Source: Ignavibacteria bacterium
Lineage (GTDB): Bacteria; Bacteroidota; Ignavibacteria; UBA10030; SZUA-254
Assembly (NCBI GenBank): GCA_016178595.1
Contig: JACOSY010000017.1
Span: 1-37,513, forward strand
Direction: 5' to 3'
DNA: 37,513 nucleotides
The notes beneath the pieces were generated by a model. It searched no databases. It had not been told where the DNA came from and saw only the letters and a program-made list of their open reading frames with translations. Each line of letters starts with the position of its first letter. The stretch's first letter is position 1. Positions 16,501 to 25,762 of this stretch are shown here, piece after piece. The position numbers were made by a program, and so were the translations under genes.

Positions 16501-18410
16501 AAAACTCGCTCATTCTCCAGAGCAAGCGGATCGCGAACCTCTATCTGCAGGAATTCGCCGCCCGGTACTACGAAGCCGGTGGCACTGATTCGATCCATGT
16601 GTCGGTCGCTCCGGGTTTCTCGCTTTCAAAGTTGAGCATCGACTTCGGCACGGTTATCGTCAGCAACTCGAAGCCGGATAGCTTTGTCGTCAGGAACAAC
16701 GGCACGGCTCCACTTACGATTTCCAGCGTGACTTCCACCAATCCGCGGTTTAGTGTAAGTCCAGGGAATGCAAATGTCTCTGCGTCGGATTCCCAAAAGT
16801 TCTACGTGACGTTTTCCCCAACAACGGGCACCCCGGAGAACGGAAGCATTGTCCTGATCAATGATGCGGCAGGCAGCCCGGACACGGTTGCCGTTCAAGG
16901 ACTCGGCGATACCGGCTTGCATCCACAATTTTCCGTTACGCCATCAAACCTGAACTTTGGCACGCATCCGATCGGCAGCAGTTCGACGGATAGCTTCACT
17001 GTCTCGAATGCCGGAACCAGCACGCTCCATCTTTCCAGTATTACCTCCAGCAATTCACTGTTTACCGTCTCAACTGCAAATGATACTGTGGTTGCATCGG
17101 GATCGAAAGTTTTCACGGTAACATTTGCACCGACGGTTCCCGGAGCTCCTTCTGGAAATATCATCATGCTGCACGATGCGCCCGGTAGTCCGGATACGGT
17201 GACTGTGCAGGGGACGGCCATCGATACGCCGATTACGAAATCTCTTTCATTGCTCGGAGGATGGAATATGATTTCGCTTCCATCCTACGTCAGTAATGGA
17301 AAGCGAGATAGTGTCTTTCCGACTTCCATATCGCACGCGTTTGTGTATAATCATTCCTATATGCTGGCGCCGAACGATAGTCTCATTCCGGGCGTTGGAG
17401 AATGGCTCAAGTTTGATTCAGCTCAGAGCATCTCCGTGTTAGGGCTACGGATATCGGTATTAGACATTCCGGTAAGCAACAGTTGGAATCTGATCGGTTC
17501 CATCTCGTCTTCGGTAGATGTGAGTTCGATCTCTTCTATTCCGGCCGGCCTCGTCTCCGGAGCGACATTCTACGGCTACAGCGACACCGGCTATTTTTCC
17601 ACAACGACCCTCGATCCTGGGAGAGCGTACTGGGTGAAGCCGAACGGTGCAGGCTCGCTCCATCTCTTTTCTGCTTCAACTGCTGCGCCGCTAAAGAGGG
17701 GGAACGAACCTACGATTCCTCACAACTTCAATACGATTACGGTAACAGACGCGAAGGGAAGGAGTCGGACGCTTTATATTGGTGAGAGCGGGAACTCGCC
17801 AATCAATCTCGATAAGTTCGAGATGCCTCCAACGCCACCGGAAGGTGCATTTGATGTCCGATTTGGATCGGGCCGAACTGTGGAAACGCATGCCCGACGG
17901 CTTGAAAAGCCCGTACAATTCCCTGTTCTGCTTCAGATGCAATATTACCCGATTATAATAGAATGGAGTATTGACACTAAGGACACAAAGTATTATACTT
18001 TAACAGTGGATGCAGGCGCGGGTTTCTCGAGTAAACGACTGATAGGGAAAGGGCAAACCACACTCAACGATCCACGCTCGACGAAGATGCTTCTAACGGT
18101 AGCGCAAGAAATGCCGTTGCCCGAGCGGTTTTCATTGGACCAGAACTATCCCAATCCCTTTAATCCGAGCACGGTTATTCCATTCGCTCTTCCGCATACG
18201 GCGAGAGTATCGATTGCAGTGTATAACGTGCTTGGCGAGATGGTCCAAGCGTTGGCCTCGGATATCGAGTATGAAGCGGGTAGCTACACCGTTTCGTTCG
18301 ATGCCTCGCGGTTATCAACAGGAGTATACTATTACCGGCTCACTGCCGTCGAAGTGGGTAACGAGCATGTTCAGTTTCATGATGCCAAAAAACTTTTGCT
18401 AATCAAATAA
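13506..18410 (+). CDS. Giant T9SS cargo: ExeM-like N-terminus, OB fold, Fn3, PLD-type phosphodiesterase, two ASH domains, module B
   Basis: This 1634-residue protein has a signal peptide to about residue 30. Domains in order: an N-terminal domain typical of ExeM-like secreted nucleases (about 35-245, E-N-F-D then D-R-A-L-G and Q-W-R); an Ig-like stretch (245-345); an OB-fold region (about 368-575, G-V-V-T then Y-I-Q-D-A-T-G-G-I); and a fibronectin III domain (578-677). A phospholipase D superfamily unit (678-1030) follows, with two complete HxKx4D motifs: H790-N-K...D797 and H965-H-K...D972. Then come two ASH/choice-of-anchor-D domains (about 1038-1240), module B (1245-1535) and a T9SS sorting domain (1544-1634). 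Both HKD motifs are intact, so phosphodiesterase activity is likely; substrate could be DNA, RNA or phospholipid. The ExeM/OB/PLD mix favours a secreted nuclease. GC content changes sharply along the gene. ATG 13506 has GAGGG 3 nt upstream; ATG 13521 is an alternative. Confidence 0.9.
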   Translation: MSVATMRGWTFLFITPIILLMTGMSTPASGQISITATGASYSENFDGMGSAGTSYLPGWTGIRYAGSGTIGAVLNPVVTAGSATSGGVYNVGSSGLPDRALGTLASGTTVPRIGAQFVNNTGVTITTINLAGVMEQWRSGSNNTVNEVNAFAYSFDATDLSTGSWTSVTGMDLVEKLTTTTTAAAVDGNAAANKTNISATINGLNWANGSTMWIRWSDVDNTGSDAILAIDDLSISFNIVLPPPGRGTASITPSLAQGAVSQALTVIVRGQSPYTLTNTNVVVPPIFAWSLSTGDISLTGGGSPSTSISGDTVKISGMTVAGTDSIQITINNITPADSTDTFTFFTQTGTQPDSILDLPVQPTVLVYGTPHAIGDIKANDVNGVPIWSGKYVTILGVVTVGAEFGSPSYIQDATGGIAVFGVITSSEVTIGDEVELVGAVSPFNGLTELNSPTLIKKVSSGNVVEPLVLNCGQVNGDGQGGVEQYEGRLVRINQVIVTSLSGASIPNWTVTGSGTNYRLRDAVDTLEIRVDNNVNFANTPAPQSSFDVIGVVSQFKNTSPFIGGYQLMPRSTADIVSQGPIFATSPVESNLQPTSMRISWTTINNGTTRVRYGLTTAYELGLVSPDNTLGLSHAVDLTGLMPATVYHVQAFTDGGANDTSFAGDLVVSTSSPPASTGQMNVYFNKSVDNSVSLGENALGNQNMIGLITNRIDNAHRSIDIALYSLSATAYGDVIATHLVSAKNRGVSIRVICEADNQNAGGSSFPTLSANGIPVINDKFDAVWFGAGLMHNKFFVFDGRGGAPESVWVWGGSWNPTNSGTSQDRQNSIEIQDQALAGAYTMEFDQMWGSSTETPNASTSRFGARKLDITPHNFMINGVPVSSYFSPSDHTTMHITNMIAKAQHSVSTCILTYTRKDIADTMIVRKNAGSKVRVVVDNNTDQGNQYSYLQSNGIDIHLKGGSGLLHHKYTTIDADQPTGPSYIETGSHNYSSSAENSNDENSLILQSKRIANLYLQEFAARYYEAGGTDSIHVSVAPGFSLSKLSIDFGTVIVSNSKPDSFVVRNNGTAPLTISSVTSTNPRFSVSPGNANVSASDSQKFYVTFSPTTGTPENGSIVLINDAAGSPDTVAVQGLGDTGLHPQFSVTPSNLNFGTHPIGSSSTDSFTVSNAGTSTLHLSSITSSNSLFTVSTANDTVVASGSKVFTVTFAPTVPGAPSGNIIMLHDAPGSPDTVTVQGTAIDTPITKSLSLLGGWNMISLPSYVSNGKRDSVFPTSISHAFVYNHSYMLAPNDSLIPGVGEWLKFDSAQSISVLGLRISVLDIPVSNSWNLIGSISSSVDVSSISSIPAGLVSGATFYGYSDTGYFSTTTLDPGRAYWVKPNGAGSLHLFSASTAAPLKRGNEPTIPHNFNTITVTDAKGRSRTLYIGESGNSPINLDKFEMPPTPPEGAFDVRFGSGRTVETHARRLEKPVQFPVLLQMQYYPIIIEWSIDTKDTKYYTLTVDAGAGFSSKRLIGKGQTTLNDPRSTKMLLTVAQEMPLPERFSLDQNYPNPFNPSTVIPFALPHTARVSIAVYNVLGEMVQALASDIEYEAGSYTVSFDASRLSTGVYYYRLTAVEVGNEHVQFHDAKKLLLIK

Positions 18411-18470
18411 TAGAATTTCGCTCATAACGCGCGGGGAATACTCGGGCACATTCTACACGAGGGGTTTCGC

Positions 18471-21400
18471 ATGAAAAACTTGTCACGACTTGCATCGACA
18501 ATTGCTCTCCTCCTTTTTTCATTCTCGTTCGCATGGACCGGTGAATCGATGAGAGGCATCCCATCCGGCAAAACAGTCGTTCCCAAAGTTATCAGATCGA
18601 TTGCCGATGTGCCGAAGCCGGATCCCAAGAGAGTTGCCGCTCAGGCAATCGATGGTGAGTATACGAGGCCGGAGGCGCTTGAGATGCCGGAAGAAGAAAT
18701 GGAGCGCCTCAAAGAGGGTCCCCAGCCAACCTTCGACGGAAAAGGGACGCTCACGCTGGATCCGAACGCTCCATCTCCCAACGGTACGGCGGGCGTGACT
18801 GCAGGACCGAATCTCTCCGTGAACTTCGAAGGGAATTTGCAGGGTGCGAGTAGACCAGGCGATCTTATGGTTGCCACGGGCCCGGATCACGTCGTCTCCA
18901 CGACAAACAGTTCGGTTCGCATCCGGAACAAGACCGGAGGGCTTCTTGCCACAATCAACGCCAACGACTTCTTCGGCTTTCCGTTCGCATCTGCATCCCA
19001 GTGGTACGATCCAAAAGTAGCGTATGACATTCGCGAACAAAGGTTTCTGGTTCTTTTCGATTATAACGGAAATACCGCCGGTGCTGCATATTGGCTTGCG
19101 ATTTCCCAAACAAGTAACGCAATGGGCGGGTGGTACATATATTCATTCGACATGAGTCTCAACGGGAGTACTCCGACATCGAATTGGTCGGATTTTCCGG
19201 GTCTTGGATTCGACGACAATTCGGTGTACATGACTGCCAACATGTTTACGATCAACGCGACTCCGTCATTCCAGTACATAAAGACACGAGTCGTTTCGAA
19301 GTTCAACCTCTACAACGGACTCCCAACGTCGTACGTCGATATCCTCGACGCTCCGGGATCGGGCAGCCACTTCACACTCAAGCCGACAATGTCGCTGACG
19401 TCAACGACAACAGAGTATTTGATCATCTCTCCCAGTGGCGGAGGTTCCGCCGTTCAATTGTATAAAATTACGGGCGGGCCCTCTTCTCCCTTGCTCACGA
19501 AGATCGGACAACTTCCGGTTTCATTTTATGGCGTGCCCCCCGATGCTGCCCAAAAGGATTGTCCGCAAACTCCGATCGATGGAGGAGATTCGCGAATGGG
19601 TGATCCGGTCTGGCGCAATGGATATCTGTATGCCGTGCATTGTGTCGGTCTGAATCTCGGCGGTTCGGTTTCTGCGATCAAGTATTATAAAATCAATACG
19701 TCCACTATTTCTGTTGTCATTGATGAAGCTTATGGCGCTGCTTCAACATTCTACACGTACCCTGGAGTTGCAGTCGATGCAGTCGGATCTGTATACCTTG
19801 CCTTTACGCGCAGTTCGTCGAACGAATATCCGACCGCTTGCTTTACAGGCCGCAGAAGGTTTGATACCGCCTTGCAACCGAGCGCGATTCTCAGATCGGG
19901 GCTGAACCCGTATCGTTGCGGCGCGATCGATTCCGATGGACGCAACCGGTGGGGAGATTATGAAGGTGCTTCCATCGATCCCTCGGATACGAGCGACACG
20001 AAGAGTTCCGCTTGGGCTGATGGCAATTGGGCCAAGGCTCCGACGACGTGGGGATCATGGATCGGGAAAATCTCTTTCAACTACCATCGTATCCAGGGAC
20101 ACGTTTTCCATGACTGTGATAGCAACTCGGCAACGAGTAATGACAGACTTCCTCTTTCGCTCATTACCGTGTCGCTCCAGCGTGATTCGACAATCATTGC
20201 TACGACGACAACGGATAGTACCGGATTCTATAATTTTGGTTTCCTCGACGACAGCACGTACGAAGTTTTGGTGACCGTCCCACCCGGAAGCTGGTCCGTT
20301 GATGCAATCCCGGGGACGGGCGGATTCTCCCAAGCCAAACTCAGCTCGACGAAACTCCAAGTTGTTCTTTCCGATGCTGCGACTGCCTCGCAGACGTCAA
20401 TCAATAATGATTTCCTGCTCCTTGTATCACATCCGGTTCCATCGACGACAAGCCTTTCACCCGCTACCTATTCGGCGGGCGAACCCGATTTCACTCTCGC
20501 GGTCTTCGGCTCCAACTTTATTCCCTGCAGCGTTGTTCGTGTCGATGGTGCAGATCGTGTCACGACGTACATTAGTCCCGGTGAGGTGCGCGCGACTGTT
20601 CTCGCGTCGGATATCGCTTCCGTAGGCACGCGCTCGATTACTGTGTTCAATCCTTCACCCGATGGCGGCGAATCGAATGCACAGACGCTCACAATTCATT
20701 CGCCTGCACCAGTCTTCGTGGTGCATCCTCCAAGCATTGACTTTGGCAATTCACTGGTCGGCATAACGCAAACGGATTGCGTGGTTGTAGCGAATACCGG
20801 CACTGCGGATCTGATGATCTCGGGAGTAACCTCAGACAACAGCGCGTTCAACGCAACGCCGACGAGTGCGACAATCCATCGGCAGGATAGCCTGAAGTTT
20901 GAGATTTCGTTCGATCCTTCGGCCGTCGGTTCAACGAGCGGGCATATTATTTTTGTTCATAATACCGACACGTCACCGGATTCTGTGGACGTGAGCGGAA
21001 CCGGCCTGGATAGCACGAGATTCCGGACAGCAACAGCCGACGATTGGGCCAGTGCAATCGATGCCAAAGGGAAACACAAAGCGTATCCGAGGAAACCGGA
21101 TAAAGTCTTCTTCAAACTTAGAATGGTCGCGCCAACGCCGTCTCCTTCTACGGCAAATCTCGATCTGTCATTTAACATCCCCATCGCTTCCCTGAAGGCA
21201 TACACGTCCGACCTGAAAGGTGACACGCTTGCGTACGCGTCGCTGACGGCGGATGCCAAGAAGAAAATCTGGCGCTACACATTCAATCCTCCTCTTGCTG
21301 GAGGAACCTTCTTCCAAATCGATGGTGTCGGCCTTCAAGGAAAGCTAGTCAAGGTCAAGTATGTCTGGACCGACGCAGGGCTTTCGAATCCGGTCAAGGG

Positions 21401-22460
21401 AAGTATTCCGGATGGATTGAGTGGCTTCGGCGGCAATCAAGTAGGCCTGCCCCGTCCGAACCTTGTCAATATTTCTGATGAATTATTCCCGAAAGGGTTC
21501 GGTCAACCGACGCCGTATTTCTCAGATCTCAATCCCTTAATCCTCGGTATTCCGCAAGGGGCGAAGGGTGCAAAATCAGTCAAGCTGTTGAAGTCCGGCA
21601 ATGTTGTAAAGTCGTTCGTCGACGAAAAAACGAATACGAAACATACGCAGGGACCGTCGTGTCTCGATACCTTTAATGACCCCAGCAAACCGATCAGCTC
21701 GCAGCAATCGGTTTTGTCCCCTCTGAAGAAAAACGATAACCTCTTCGCCGAGCTGCTCGCATTGAAGCTCAACCTTGCAGCGAGTGCAACCACGAAATTC
21801 CCACCCGGGTTGGACGCGTTGACATTTGACGATCCGAATGATCCGGCGAATCCATTCAACACTAAGCTTGTCAGGGATATTGCGAAATACATCGATTCAC
21901 TCTTGTCGTGTCTTACGTTGCAAGACATTCCTGCGTCACGGCAGCAAGCGTTGGATGTTCTACAAAAAATCAATGGTGCATTTGCCGATGGAGGCAACCA
22001 GAAGGATACTATTTCCTTCCTGCCGAAAACACGCTTGCAAGGGGTCAAACCGATCGCACAAGTAGCATTCTTGCACAAGACTCCCGGCATTGTACCGGAG
22101 AGCTTTGCGGCGTACGATGTAAACAACACCGATATCCCGCTCATGTATGTACTGTATCAAAATTATCCGAACCCCTTCAACCCCACGACGATTATCCGGT
22201 TCGATCTTCCTGAGCCGTCGGTTGTGACATTGAAGGTCTTCAATGTTCTCGGACAACAAGTTGCCTTGCCAATCGAGTATCAAGTGATGGAGGATGGCGT
22301 TCATGAAGTTGAATTTGACGGGCAGGCACTTCCGTCCGGTGTGTACTTCTATCAAGTCATCGCATCCGGCAACGTGAACGACGATGGAGAAATCACTCCT
22401 CGTGATGCGGGAGCCGGACATCAGTTTACCGATATCAAAAAAATGCTTCTTATACGGTAG
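18471..22460 (+). CDS. Large T9SS cargo: propeller-like body, SdrD-B-like, IPT/TIG and ASH domains, module A
   Basis: This 1329-residue protein has a signal peptide to about residue 23, then a Pro/Glu-rich linker. Residues about 105-535 form a large beta-rich region, probably a propeller (W-Y-D-P-K-V-A-Y-D, R-F-L-V-L-F-D-Y). It is followed by an SdrD B-like repeat (about 540-645, G-H-V-F-H-D-C-D-S-N then G-F-Y-N-F-G-F-L), an IPT/TIG-like domain (655-745) and an ASH domain (748-845, I-D-F-G-N-S-L-V-G). A segment of about 240 residues follows that I do not recognise, then module A (about 1085-1195, F-A-E-L-L-A-L-K-L-N-L). The sorting domain (1226-1329) carries an unusual insertion, N-V-N-D-D-G-E-I-T-P-R-D-A, between its last two strands, like a dockerin or EF-hand calcium loop. 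A GAGGGG site precedes ATG 18471. It begins 60 nt after the previous gene and ends 24 nt before the next. Surface binding or adhesion is a guess. Confidence 0.88.
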   Translation: MKNLSRLASTIALLLFSFSFAWTGESMRGIPSGKTVVPKVIRSIADVPKPDPKRVAAQAIDGEYTRPEALEMPEEEMERLKEGPQPTFDGKGTLTLDPNAPSPNGTAGVTAGPNLSVNFEGNLQGASRPGDLMVATGPDHVVSTTNSSVRIRNKTGGLLATINANDFFGFPFASASQWYDPKVAYDIREQRFLVLFDYNGNTAGAAYWLAISQTSNAMGGWYIYSFDMSLNGSTPTSNWSDFPGLGFDDNSVYMTANMFTINATPSFQYIKTRVVSKFNLYNGLPTSYVDILDAPGSGSHFTLKPTMSLTSTTTEYLIISPSGGGSAVQLYKITGGPSSPLLTKIGQLPVSFYGVPPDAAQKDCPQTPIDGGDSRMGDPVWRNGYLYAVHCVGLNLGGSVSAIKYYKINTSTISVVIDEAYGAASTFYTYPGVAVDAVGSVYLAFTRSSSNEYPTACFTGRRRFDTALQPSAILRSGLNPYRCGAIDSDGRNRWGDYEGASIDPSDTSDTKSSAWADGNWAKAPTTWGSWIGKISFNYHRIQGHVFHDCDSNSATSNDRLPLSLITVSLQRDSTIIATTTTDSTGFYNFGFLDDSTYEVLVTVPPGSWSVDAIPGTGGFSQAKLSSTKLQVVLSDAATASQTSINNDFLLLVSHPVPSTTSLSPATYSAGEPDFTLAVFGSNFIPCSVVRVDGADRVTTYISPGEVRATVLASDIASVGTRSITVFNPSPDGGESNAQTLTIHSPAPVFVVHPPSIDFGNSLVGITQTDCVVVANTGTADLMISGVTSDNSAFNATPTSATIHRQDSLKFEISFDPSAVGSTSGHIIFVHNTDTSPDSVDVSGTGLDSTRFRTATADDWASAIDAKGKHKAYPRKPDKVFFKLRMVAPTPSPSTANLDLSFNIPIASLKAYTSDLKGDTLAYASLTADAKKKIWRYTFNPPLAGGTFFQIDGVGLQGKLVKVKYVWTDAGLSNPVKGSIPDGLSGFGGNQVGLPRPNLVNISDELFPKGFGQPTPYFSDLNPLILGIPQGAKGAKSVKLLKSGNVVKSFVDEKTNTKHTQGPSCLDTFNDPSKPISSQQSVLSPLKKNDNLFAELLALKLNLAASATTKFPPGLDALTFDDPNDPANPFNTKLVRDIAKYIDSLLSCLTLQDIPASRQQALDVLQKINGAFADGGNQKDTISFLPKTRLQGVKPIAQVAFLHKTPGIVPESFAAYDVNNTDIPLMYVLYQNYPNPFNPTTIIRFDLPEPSVVTLKVFNVLGQQVALPIEYQVMEDGVHEVEFDGQALPSGVYFYQVIASGNVNDDGEITPRDAGAGHQFTDIKKMLLIR

Positions 22461-22484
22461 GAATGAATTATTCTCTAGGAGCGA

Positions 22485-25400
22485 ATGAAGTTTCTCTGTT
22501 TTCTCTTTATCGTTGTCATTGTACAGACTGCTGAGACCCAGACGTGGGTAAAGAAAGTCCCCGCGAATCAGACGATCTTGGGTGATGCTCTTTGTTCCAA
22601 TCCTCTGGATCCGAGCGTTGTGTACGGAGCTCCAGGCGGTCGGCAATTGTACATTAGCCGGAATCGTGGATACACATGGCAAAAGTATGGCGACACGATC
22701 CCATTTGTGGGGATGAGTCGAAATGTCGAGAATGTGATTAAGTCGATTGCTGTAAACCCGAATGACACACTTCAAATCCTCGTCGGCGTCGAGTCGAACA
22801 ACGAAGCCTTCGATCGCGTGATGAAGACAACTAATGGTGGGCAAACATGGACGCAGACGTTGGGGGGAACGTTCTCCTACTACGGCAAGCCTGTCGAATT
22901 CAAGCCCGTTCATCCGGATACGGTTTACACGATGGGGAACGATACCCTGTGGCGAAGCACGAATTTTGGAACAACATGGGACACGGTACGGCGAACAACC
23001 GGCCTCTTCTCAAACTGGTGTGATGCGGAGATCCGTCCCGATAGTGCGAACATCATCTACCTCGGCGACTATCACAGTGGGATCTGGAAAACTACAGACC
23101 ACGGTTTGACGTGGAGGCTCGTCTATTCGACAAGTGGCGAGATACCGAGCATTGCCATTGATCCTTTCAATCCGCAAGTTGCCTACGCAACAACTTTTGC
23201 AGGTGCGACGGCGTTCCTGAAAACGACAAACGGAGGTGAAAACTGGAACCCCGTTGTTACACCGGCCACTTGTACGGCAGGGTGGTGGGTTACGTGCTCG
23301 CAGACCAACCCGGGCTATGTCTATTTCGGTGTGTATGGCTGTAACCCAGGCGCAATCTTCCTCTCGGCCGATGGAGGGAGTACGTGGAGAACCCTTAATG
23401 CCGGCTTCGACGACATTGGAAAAATCAACTATGGCATGGTCGTGCATGATAGTCTCACCGTTCTCGCACTTCAGTACAATGGTATCTGGAGATTAAATTA
23501 TCCGACATCGACTCATGTCCTCGATCCAAATGGTGGAGAACAATTTCCGGGAGGAACAGTCCACACCGTTTCCTGGTCGTCTGCGAATTTGTTCGGTGTG
23601 AAACTCGAGTACTCGACCAATGATGGCGCAACATGGACGAAGATTGTGGACAGCATCGACGTTTCACAGACATCGTATGATTGGACTCTGCCGGAGCTCA
23701 TATCGGACAAGTGCCTCGTTCGGGTCAGTGATGCGTATTATACCAGTGCCGCCGATACCAGCGACACAACCTTCACGATCTTCGTTGATCCCCTTACGTT
23801 ATTTGCACCTGAGGGTGGAGAGTCCTGGGATGCGAATTCCACCCACTTCATTACGTGGGCATCGCACTCGATTGATTCGCTCAGGCTCGAGTACTCAATA
23901 GATAGTGGTGCAACATGGATCGAGATTGGACAACTTTCGGCATCGGCAACACATGCCTACCCTTGGTCAATTCCGAATACGCCGTCGCAGCTTTGCAAAG
24001 TACGGATTAGTGACCTTGCGGACTCGACCGTCTTCCGGGTAAGTCCATCGGTGTTCTCTATCCATGCACCAGTATTCTTCACAGGAACAATCTTCTTGAG
24101 AGACAATGCTCTATTCGAAGATTCTCTTGTCTTTGGGACAAGGGAAGGCGCTACCGATAATCTTGATTCGTCCTTCGGAGAAAGCGCTCTGCCACCGAAG
24201 CCCGGTCAAGGAGTGTTCGACATTCGATGGATGCTGCCCGGAGGTGCCGAGACGAAAAAGGATTTCCGTGATACGCTGAATGAAAGTCACCGGACAAATC
24301 GCTACCTTCTCGAATTTCAGCCTGGTCCCGGCGGTTATCCGGTTACTCTTACCTGGAAGCCGGACAGCATGAGAGTTCAGGTCTACATTTTGAGGGATAC
24401 ACTTACGCACGGTGCAAAGCTCAACATCGACCTGCGGCACGATAGTACTGTGACGATCGGCGATACATCGATCACGGCGCTCGAAATAATTCAGTGTCTC
24501 GGCCGAAAAATTACGTATCAATCTTCCATCGACGAGTGGACACTCATATCGCTCCCGCTCAATGTTGGTGATCGAAGGCAATCATTTCTTTTCCCGCTGA
24601 GCGGCTCAAGAGCTTTCACGTATGCCGGCTCATACATCGGGAAGGATTCCCTGGAGCGGGGATACGGCTACTGGATGAAAATCCCGAAGACGGAAATTCT
24701 TGGATGCGATTGTTCACTCGACACAATCCCGATCAAAACTGGCTGGAACCTGGTCGGGTCGATCATGACATCCGTAGCAGTCTCTTCGGTTATTGCAAGT
24801 CCGGAATCGCTCTTCGCTTCTCCATTTTTTGGATACGACGGAGCGTACTTCGTTGCAGATTCCATCAAACCTGGATCCGGGTATTGGCTGAAATCAAATA
24901 CATCCGGTTGGATTGTTTTATCGAGTGCGCCGTCAACATCGAAAACAGCGGGTGGTGGAACATCCCTCCTGAATCACCTTCATTCCCTAAGAGTGGCTGA
25001 TTCCCGTGGTCATGAACAAACGTTGTATTTTGGGGAGGAGCTACCGGGCGTTGCTTCTGGCTATTTCAATTTGCCACCCACAACGCCTCATCCCCTTTTT
25101 GATGCTCGGTTTGCACCCGGCTGTTTGGTCGCTTTACATCCCCATAACGTTCAAAACTTACATGAGTATCCTCTCCAGACCCAAACTCCTGATCAGGATA
25201 TATTTTTTTCGTGGAGTGTAGATAATGAAGAGAATTTCACTTATATTCTTATCACGAAGGATGGAAATCATGTGGTGAGTGAGGTACCGATGACCGGTCA
25301 TGGAAACTGCCGCCTCATTCGCAGGAGTGGTACCATCTTCTCGGTCGAAGTCCAACACAAACTCGGAAACACGGAGACCCCTCATAGTTTTTCGTTGGGT

Positions 25401-25688
25401 CAAATGTATCCCAATCCGTTTAACCCTATGACACACGTGCGGTATAGCGTGCCTTCCGATGCATACGTAACGGTTAGAGTCTTTTCAATTCTTGGCGAAG
25501 AAATCACACGACTGGTAGACAATGTTCGACATGCCGGTGAGTATGATATCGAATGGAATGGTACGAGTCACAATGGTACGACGGTCGGAAGCGGTGTGTA
25601 CTTCATTCGGATGCATGCCGTCGAACTTGGGGAAAAATTGCAGGCCTCCGAATATGATGCTGTGCGAAGTGTTCTCTTGTTGAAGTGA
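22485..25688 (+). CDS. T9SS cargo with sortilin/BNR-like propeller, two Kre9-like domains and module B
   Basis: This 1067-residue protein has a short signal peptide (M-K-F-L-C-F-L-F-I-V-V-I-V). Residues about 20-340 hold BNR/sortilin-type repeats with Asp-box-like endings (R-N-R-G-Y-T-W, T-N-G-G-Q-T-W, T-D-H-G-L-T-W, T-N-G-G-E-N-W, A-D-G-G-S-T-W). Two Ig-like domains follow, of the kind often annotated as Ser-Thr-rich/Kre9-KNH (about 345-435 and 436-525: P-N-G-G-E-Q-F-P-G-G...V-S-W and P-E-G-G-E-S-W-D...I-T-W). About 530-680 is a beta region containing P-P-K-P-G-Q-G-V-F-D-I-R-W. Module B (about 680-960) comes next and a T9SS sorting domain (970-1067, Y-P-N-P-F-N-P, W-N-G-T, V-L-L-L-K) ends it. 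AGGAG is only 3 nt from ATG 22485. Asp-box propellers often bind glycans or polysaccharides, but no catalytic set is visible. Confidence 0.88.
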   Translation: MKFLCFLFIVVIVQTAETQTWVKKVPANQTILGDALCSNPLDPSVVYGAPGGRQLYISRNRGYTWQKYGDTIPFVGMSRNVENVIKSIAVNPNDTLQILVGVESNNEAFDRVMKTTNGGQTWTQTLGGTFSYYGKPVEFKPVHPDTVYTMGNDTLWRSTNFGTTWDTVRRTTGLFSNWCDAEIRPDSANIIYLGDYHSGIWKTTDHGLTWRLVYSTSGEIPSIAIDPFNPQVAYATTFAGATAFLKTTNGGENWNPVVTPATCTAGWWVTCSQTNPGYVYFGVYGCNPGAIFLSADGGSTWRTLNAGFDDIGKINYGMVVHDSLTVLALQYNGIWRLNYPTSTHVLDPNGGEQFPGGTVHTVSWSSANLFGVKLEYSTNDGATWTKIVDSIDVSQTSYDWTLPELISDKCLVRVSDAYYTSAADTSDTTFTIFVDPLTLFAPEGGESWDANSTHFITWASHSIDSLRLEYSIDSGATWIEIGQLSASATHAYPWSIPNTPSQLCKVRISDLADSTVFRVSPSVFSIHAPVFFTGTIFLRDNALFEDSLVFGTREGATDNLDSSFGESALPPKPGQGVFDIRWMLPGGAETKKDFRDTLNESHRTNRYLLEFQPGPGGYPVTLTWKPDSMRVQVYILRDTLTHGAKLNIDLRHDSTVTIGDTSITALEIIQCLGRKITYQSSIDEWTLISLPLNVGDRRQSFLFPLSGSRAFTYAGSYIGKDSLERGYGYWMKIPKTEILGCDCSLDTIPIKTGWNLVGSIMTSVAVSSVIASPESLFASPFFGYDGAYFVADSIKPGSGYWLKSNTSGWIVLSSAPSTSKTAGGGTSLLNHLHSLRVADSRGHEQTLYFGEELPGVASGYFNLPPTTPHPLFDARFAPGCLVALHPHNVQNLHEYPLQTQTPDQDIFFSWSVDNEENFTYILITKDGNHVVSEVPMTGHGNCRLIRRSGTIFSVEVQHKLGNTETPHSFSLGQMYPNPFNPMTHVRYSVPSDAYVTVRVFSILGEEITRLVDNVRHAGEYDIEWNGTSHNGTTVGSGVYFIRMHAVELGEKLQASEYDAVRSVLLLK

Positions 25689-25762
25689 GACGGTAACCGT
25701 CACAGAGATGTAAGCTAAACAATCTCTCTCATGCTCAAAAACGTACATACTGAATTGATCGC

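Noticed and set aside
21960-22913. Long open frame on the - strand (317 codons)
   Set aside because: It overlaps the sorting-domain end of one well-supported cargo gene and the signal peptide and propeller of the next; its translation shows no domain or signal peptide.
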